Source of the DNA: Bigelowiella natans CCMP2755
Lineage: Eukaryota > Cercozoa > Chlorarachniophyceae
DNA length: 64,000 nucleotides
Direction of reading: 5' to 3'
Assembly (NCBI GenBank): GCA_000320545.1
Contig: ADNK01001814.1
Span: forward strand, 1 to 64,000
Shown here piece by piece: positions 58,140 through 64,000 of the stretch. The translations under genes and the position numbers were made by a program. The stretch's first letter is position 1. Each line of letters opens with the position of its first letter. The notes under the pieces were generated by a model that was not told where the DNA came from, did no database searches, and saw only the letters and a program-made list of their open reading frames with translations.

Positions 58140-60240
58140 TTGCAATGTTTTACAGGACTTAATCGACTTTCCTTTTCCGCCTAGACTTGCCGAGAGATTG
58201 TGGAATAGTATCAATAAGCTGTGCGATCCCTACAAAGCATGATCTTGCTTGTTTAGCCTTCAAGCTGAGTGTCAGAGTCAATGACCGTCTAGCCGTGTTA
58301 GCATTTTAGAGTTACAGTTTTATTCCCACATGCCGATGCAATTGTGCGGTATGGTCAATGCTTGTTGGAAAATCTTTGCATCTAGATGCAGTCGCTTAGA
58401 TGGCAAGATGGCCACACTAGCACGCATCCCAACTTGCTAGCTTGCGTGCACGAGTACGTGCATCCATCACTAGCTAGCTAGCTCAGCACAGCTGCTAGAC
58501 AGCAGCTAAAGCTAGATAGGCAGGCAGCAGATCTTGCTTTCGCTCGGGCTTGCGCACCTAGTTTTGCTACCTCGCTAGCTAGCTAGCTCGCTACACTCTA
58601 GCGTTGGTGAGAGCGCATCGTTCAACGCCCATTACTTTCAATGTTAATATCACTAGTTCACGTGGTTCCTGCGCGCGCGCTCCGTTTGTGGCTCCGTTTT
58701 TTTGCAGCATGCTAGCATGTACCGTGCTTATACAACAATGCACATCTTGTTCTGACTTTCATTCTTTAGAAAGTGATGAAAATAAGGACGTACAAAATTT
58801 ATATTTTGGATCGATCCCCGTTAGATTAAAGGAACAAGTAGATCTGTGCATATAGTTTTCTGTTCAAATTTGTTTTTTGATACCTATTTGCGATGTGGCG
58901 AACTAGAGTACTTAGGGCGCATAGCGTTGGGCAAGATTTTTCTTTCGGGTTTCAGCCATGATCCTTTCCGTTGCATAAACATGGTCACTTCGATTCGCCT
59001 TAATCAGGGCTTGTAACGCTTTTACCCATCTTTTAGGAACATATGCAGCACACATCACATCATGTGCTTGTCATACGTGTGTGATGTTGACGTTTTGGTG
59101 TGTTTGTGTGTGTATACATGTTTCAAAATGCAATTCTACATGAAAACTAACGATTCCACAAACGCCTGTAGCCGTGCAATACACGACCAAAAATAAAATA
59201 TCCGTGCTCAATAATTACAAAATTGAATTTGTTTACAACATAAGATAAATGAATCTAAGCTGTTTCGATGACAACGAAGTACTTATCGCGAACAGATTCC
59301 GAGGGACACTCCATGCTCAGCACCGCATCTTCCCTGGAGGAGATTGTGTTATCGTGTTATCGACTTATCATTGACTTGTGGAACATCCCTTGTTTTGGCA
59401 CGTTTATGCATGCACATTATCGAATAGAAAATGCCCTTATCGAATGCAAACATCACAGAAAACATTTGGATTCTATGAAGGCACCCATAGATTGAGAAGG
59501 TCCTTGCATCAAGAGCCACGCGCGACTTGAAGCCTCCCTTTTTCTTCCCGCTAACGGCCTTTGAATCGAAGATGACGAATAAAATCAAAAGCATATGAGG
59601 TGCATTTGGGACAATTTTTCTGTAAAATGCAGGAGGTTTCACAGAAGAGGCGTACCGGCGCTGATGCTCCAGATTTCACGCGCCGCATCTTCCACACCCC
59701 CATTGATTTCTTGACTTGGGGATTCGAGGGATTAGACCTTCAACGAATGTGATAAATAATAGCAAAGATGGATTTATAATTTTGCTTTATTCGAAGAAAC
59801 ATGGACAACTTCGGACGGAATATGAAGTAATGGCCTGGAGAACAAGCCAACTGTTTTGAACAACTAAATGGGATGAGAACCATAACAAACGCTTGAGATC
59901 ACGGCGTATTTGAAGATGCGCGTCTTCGATTCTCTTCGAGTCACGGTGCCACTAGTGACAAAAAAGACAAGACCGGCATTTGAGCAAAGGAATTCTCCGG
60001 CCGTTTAATCAAAAATAGCTAGACAAGATATTAGCGCATATATTGTGACAGCATGTGCATACGCATGTGAATAAATGACGGTGTATGGATTTTTGTCGGT
60101 GTTATTGTTAATATTTGGCTTGTGGTATTGCCTTAAGGATCTCCCCGCTTACGAGGAAGTTTCGGTAACGAGAGGGGAGTTTGTATGCCTCCTATAATCG
60201 TGAGAAATAGGTAAATAGGACGCAATGTAGGGTAGCAACA
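58140..60240. other. Intergenic, with a GCTAGC island at about 58.3-58.73 kb
   Basis: The island has runs such as CTAGCTAGCTAGCTC and GCGCGCGCTC. The rest is AT-rich. Overlapping open frames on both strands at 59268-59642 have a protein-like composition but no recognised domain and no clear splice context, so I do not call them. Confidence 0.5.
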
Positions 60241-60627
60241 ATGAAAGGGGTTAAATATTTAATGTCGAAGATATACGCGTTAAGTACATGTATAAGTTGT
60301 TTGCTCAAGGTGCTGCTTTTACATCGTTTCGTTCAAATAATGTATTTACCGTCTGCTTCCGATCTAAATCCCCAAATCGTGCACGCGCTGAGGGACCTAT
60401 TCCAAGGTCGATCTCGGTTTCCTGATGATGGTGATCATGCAGATATTTCAATCGAGTGGTCTCCAACCACCACATTTCTCTCTCTTATAAATCTTTCAAA
60501 ATCATACAAGAACAACTACACAGATGCGTTATTCCATCGAGCCCACAGTCAAATTACAAACCAGCATCTTATCAACGTCGCCAAGATCCAGCTTCGGTGT
60601 CAAAATGGCCTTCACAACCCTTTATGA
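60241..60627 (+). CDS. Possible small protein or exon, unrecognised
   Basis: A 128-codon open frame from ATG at 60241 to TGA. It starts MKGVKYLMSKIYALSTCISC with a hydrophobic patch (CISCLLKVLLL) and continues SDLNPQIVHALRDLFQGRSR and ADISIEWSPTTTFLSLINLS. Composition is protein-like in the first 85 codons and less so afterwards. It has no known motif, and codon-level evidence is weak because the surroundings are AT-rich. It may be a chance frame or one exon of a gene whose other parts I cannot see. Confidence 0.25.
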   Translation: MKGVKYLMSKIYALSTCISCLLKVLLLHRFVQIMYLPSASDLNPQIVHALRDLFQGRSRFPDDGDHADISIEWSPTTTFLSLINLSKSYKNNYTDALFHRAHSQITNQHLINVAKIQLRCQNGLHNPL

Positions 60628-61349
60628 GAGACATGATTCATCACTTCGATAACCAATATCGTCGTTATCGATGGTGGTTAATAATTCACATTTTATCGTT
60701 CTTAACCTATCGCATTCTCGGCCGATCTCACCAAATTTTGCCCATCGAAGCTTGCAATCCCTTATGGTATTGTTGTCACGATATTGTCATGAATGCTGCC
60801 TCTCATACGATTTCCTCATAATTCTCGTTTACCCACCTCAATTCTGTAATCGTGTTTTGATCCTTCATTAGGGTTTTCACCTTGTTCTAGCGAAAACAAC
60901 ACAAACTTGCTTCATCTGAACAAATTCAGCGCGTTTTATTTGCATGTCTTACCGTCGATATCGCGGCATTATACAGCACTTCTAGTACCGTATGAGTCAC
61001 TACTTCGTCAATCGCGTCTCCTATGAAGAGTCAATTTGAAGGGAAAAATAGGATCTAAGGGCCATACACGAGCACGTAAACGCACACAATGCAAATACTC
61101 GCACGTGTATATTGTTTGTATGCAAGATAAGAAAGGCCTAATCTTTTATTATTTATCATTTGATTCGTTAAAGGATATACAGGGAGCATACCGAGTCGGT
61201 TCACGATGGTTATCAGAATAGGCGTTTTCAGAAGCCCAATCTCCGCAGCATGCATCTACTCCAATATTAGTGTTCAAGATGAAAATACAATATTAGTCTG
61301 CGATAACTGATGATAATGATGATGATGATGATAAAGTCATATGTACAAA

Positions 61350-63217
61350 ATCATACCTGTAAGAAGAGGTTGGATAGAAACGTCATAATTTTGAGCAGGA
61401 ATGATGCATCCTTATAATGCTCCTTGATAGCATTACGAGCGAGCTAGTAGGCACAAATGTGTATTAGAAATAAACGATTGTGAACATACACATTTTGATA
61501 AAAATATGATTGACTATTAAACACTGAAATCCAATCAATTACCGTCACCGTCAAACCCTATCCCTCCCCCCCCCTCTCTCTCTCTGCCACACCCACACGC
61601 ACGCACAAACACACTCCGACCTCGCACGTCTTCTTCGCAATAGCAACACTAGCCTTGCTAGATGACGTCAACGCAGTGAGAGCGGAGAAACAGTTTCTGC
61701 TCGGTAGACCGTTGTATAGCAATTAAAATGTAAATATTTCTGAGGCTAATCAAAATACGTTGAAACGCATATAAATAAAATATTCAATATGCTTTGGCCA
61801 TATGGGTACGGCGACAACACATTGCCTTGCCTTAAAACTGGGATCTCATCCGGAAACTCAAGGACAATCTTCACGATGCGAGGAATCACTGTTGATGCAA
61901 CCTAAATTTAAGGAATATTGCATGTATTTCCGTGTGTGCGGAGGCGTGTATTTATATACAGCTCATAACACATAAAACTACGTTTATGTTGTATGCTGTT
62001 GCAGCACCTTCTCAGCAAGCTGTGGAATTGTGCATATTCGCTCGCATGTATGAAGATACTTATGAAGGAGCGGCAGTGTGTCAGAATACCTGAGCAAGAA
62101 TGATGACGCCAAGTTTGAAATATTGGTTTGAGTGGACACAAGTACAGTTCTCTTTCGAAAAATATCAGGTATACAAAATTATGCATTAACAGCTATTTTG
62201 TTGCGTGGTAGTACGTTTCAACAAGCTCGGACATTTCCACCATTATCCTCGAGTTGGCCAAAGTACCTAGGATGTCATTTACATGTGAGGAGAATGAAAG
62301 GCATCTAAACAAGTCCATCCAATGTGTCACTTCGACCAAGTGCTCAGATGATAATTCGTGGATATAAACACAAACTACTATACTTAAATCTTGATACGCG
62401 TAAGGCGATTGCCAAACAGTCATGTTAGCCGTTGATATTCATGGCTATAAATCCTTCCTTTCTCTTTTGTGGTAAGAAAATAACCCTCCTCCCTCCCTCG
62501 CATATTCATTCATTACTTAAATTAGCATTGTTGTGAGCCAGCGTCTCTACCAACCTGTATGTAGTAAGCATATTGCTGTGTACACGCATAATTTATGTGC
62601 AAAGGATAGTACATAAAATCTCGACTCGCATATGTGCAGGATCTTTGTGCGCGCAGATAAATAGTAATCATGGAAATGTATCGCCAAATTTTTTTATCAA
62701 AAATTCTAATTTTGGGACCCGACTGCGCTGACGCAAAAGTGCTCATCATAGTTTAAATTGCCTGGGAAAATAAGGAAAAATGTTACGAGCTCCTTGGTCT
62801 CAAAACAAACTCTTGAAACCATCGCGAGAAAGCATTTAGTGAAAAATAAGCAGAAAACTTAAACTTTATCAGCAATTTATCATCTTAGTTTTGGCGCCTT
62901 TGGCCGCTTACTGATTGCCTCCGAAATAGTGTCAACGAGTCCCATTCTTGTGATGATGTTTGATATTCCAATGTCTCTGTGCGTTTGTATTAATATGGTC
63001 GATAAGAAAACTAAACTTGCTTCTAATCGAGTCTCTTGGTCTCGTGCATTTACTTTGATACAATTGTTCATATTCAAAGCCTACATCAAAAAAACACAGA
63101 TTTGCGAACGATGTATTACTTGGCAAATATGGCGAGGCAGTCCAACGCAGGAACCATCACGGCTGCATTATCTCCATACCTGCAATACACCACAAGAAAC
63201 GATTTTAAATAATATAA

Positions 63218-63257
<40 letters not shown>

Positions 63258-63350
63258 TGTTAAAATGTTTACATTAAAATATTAGTAAAACCTTGAAATG
63301 CAAGCAACCATTGATTTATGCGCGTTCTCTGCGATTATCATGCCCATCGC
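61350..63350 (-). CDS. Armadillo-repeat-like protein, partly resolved
   Basis: Minus-strand exons between good splice sites read as helical ARM/HEAT-like repeats: about 63350-63298 (EAMGMIIAENAHKSMVACIS), 63179-63120 (YGDNAAVMVPALDCLAIFAK), about 63090-62881 (TRLEASLVFLSTILIQTH, then NIITRMGLVDTISEAIS), about 62560-62522 (LVETLAHNNANL), about 62262-62200 (TLANSRIMVEMSELVET), 62090-62015 (YSDTLPLLHKYLHTCE), about 61903-61845 (VASTVIPRIVKIVLEFPDEIP) and about 61444-61360 (NAIKEHYKDASFLLKIMTFL). Spacing and hydrophobic pattern suit superhelical protein-binding repeats. I could not place the start, which may be beyond the right edge, or the stop, and I did not check every junction for phase. Partner and function unknown. 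Confidence 0.55.
63222..63255. repeat. TA microsatellite
   Basis: A pure AT run of about 34 bases in the intron between two armadillo-like exons. Confidence 0.95.
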
Positions 63351-63359
63351 CTCTAGATA

Positions 63360-64000
63360 ATCAGCCGAGAGAAGATATCAACATCACATTTTGGGAAAAA
63401 TTCCCGAAGTTTGACGTAAATTGCCTCACAGGTAAACGAAAACAGGAACTATTCTTAAGAGAACATCTGGGTTGGCACAAAATAATGGGTTAGCATATCT
63501 CACCCGTGTTCTTCGTAGCGTGTCTTGCTAGCCTGGAGTAGGAAGTGTGAGACGATTGACAAAGCAAACGCGCACGAATCAACTATTATATCACATATGC
63601 TCGCTGTCTAGATATATGAGTGAACGAAAACGGTGACACGGTGACCCCACTCTGATGCACAGGAACACACAGCAGCACACACACGCATTCAATGCATTGA
63701 CAAAAAGAAAATCAAAATGCGTTCAACGCTCCTACTCGCATGTTAAAGTAAATAGATAACATCCCTGTACTGATGTACTTGCTGCATATAGAAGTGGTTT
63801 GGTAATTCGATAAAGATCTCATATGCATCATGTTGGTACCGTTGAAAAACCCGAATCGCCGTAACGACAACATCGAGGCGCGTTTCATCTAGAAAAGCAA
63901 CCATGGATTATGTATATCATGGATTATGTATCGCGTTTACAATGTGCGTGCAGCATATATTTCAATCGATTTCGTGTTTATTCTCCATATCTTCACATTT
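63360..64000. other. Right edge, no confident gene
   Basis: It probably contains upstream exons of the armadillo-like gene. A minus-strand segment at 63360-63425 (CEAIYVKLREFFPKC) and a plus-strand segment over the same bases (NITFWEKFPKFDVNC) are both open, and I cannot decide between them. Confidence 0.35.

Noticed and set aside
1-64000. tRNA, rRNA, CRISPR array, integrase/transposase or reverse transcriptase
   Set aside because: I looked for TTCGA-type B-box contexts, regular spacer arrays and DDE/RT motifs and saw none that I could defend. Short or diverged copies could be missed by eye.

Overview
The window is nuclear DNA of a microbial eukaryote, probably a protist or alga. Genes are split by many GT-AG introns (about 50-400 nt), and exon phases can be checked across dozens of junctions. 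Intergenic and intronic DNA is full of dinucleotide and trinucleotide microsatellites. Domain types are eukaryotic: a TBC Rab-GAP with EF-hands, atypical E2F, RPA14, an OCH1-like glycosyltransferase, an REJ-like ectodomain and armadillo repeats. I see no operons, tRNA, rRNA or CRISPR. I cannot name the species.

Layout. 0.6-2.4 kb (-): an unidentified, poorly resolved membrane-protein gene. 2.9-4.6 kb (+): a small coiled-coil protein. 5.6-7.6 kb (-): a secreted LPMO-like domain, a Pro-Ala linker, a second domain, a transmembrane helix and a C-terminal WW domain. 8.2-16.3 kb (+): a 20-exon family-B DNA polymerase whose motifs look like those of nucleocytoplasmic large DNA viruses, with a predicted N-terminal signal peptide. 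19.9-22.2 kb (-): a secreted REJ-like protein with an in-frame TAG. 23.1-26.5 kb (+): a GT32/OCH1-like glycosyltransferase. 27.9-28.3 kb (-): a decayed SWIB domain. 29.2-30.5 kb (+): an LRAT-fold protein with a glycine-zipper tail, followed by a broken partial copy at 31.0-31.7 kb. 33.6-34.1 kb (-): RPA14. 34.9-45.4 kb (+): TBC plus EF-hand Rab-GAP. 49.1-50.8 kb (-): atypical E2F with two DNA-binding domains. 50.9-53.3 kb (-): a regulator with AP2-like and SAM-like segments. 53.3-58.1 kb (+): two unidentified genes, the second coiled-coil. 61.3-63.4 kb (-): an armadillo-like protein.

Between the genes lie islands with an odd texture, dense in GCTAGC, TGCATGC and GTGCAC (about 4.6-5.5, 16.3-17.2, 18.8-19.7, 26.9-27.8, 30.6-33.3, 46-48.9 and 58.3-58.7 kb). 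They hold no convincing genes and may be decayed, possibly methylated, repeats.

Three genes concern DNA replication and the cell cycle (polymerase, RPA14, E2F), but nothing in the sequence shows that they act together. The most unusual items are the virus-like polymerase with a signal peptide, the LPMO-TM-WW architecture, and the LRAT/glycine-zipper protein with its broken copy.
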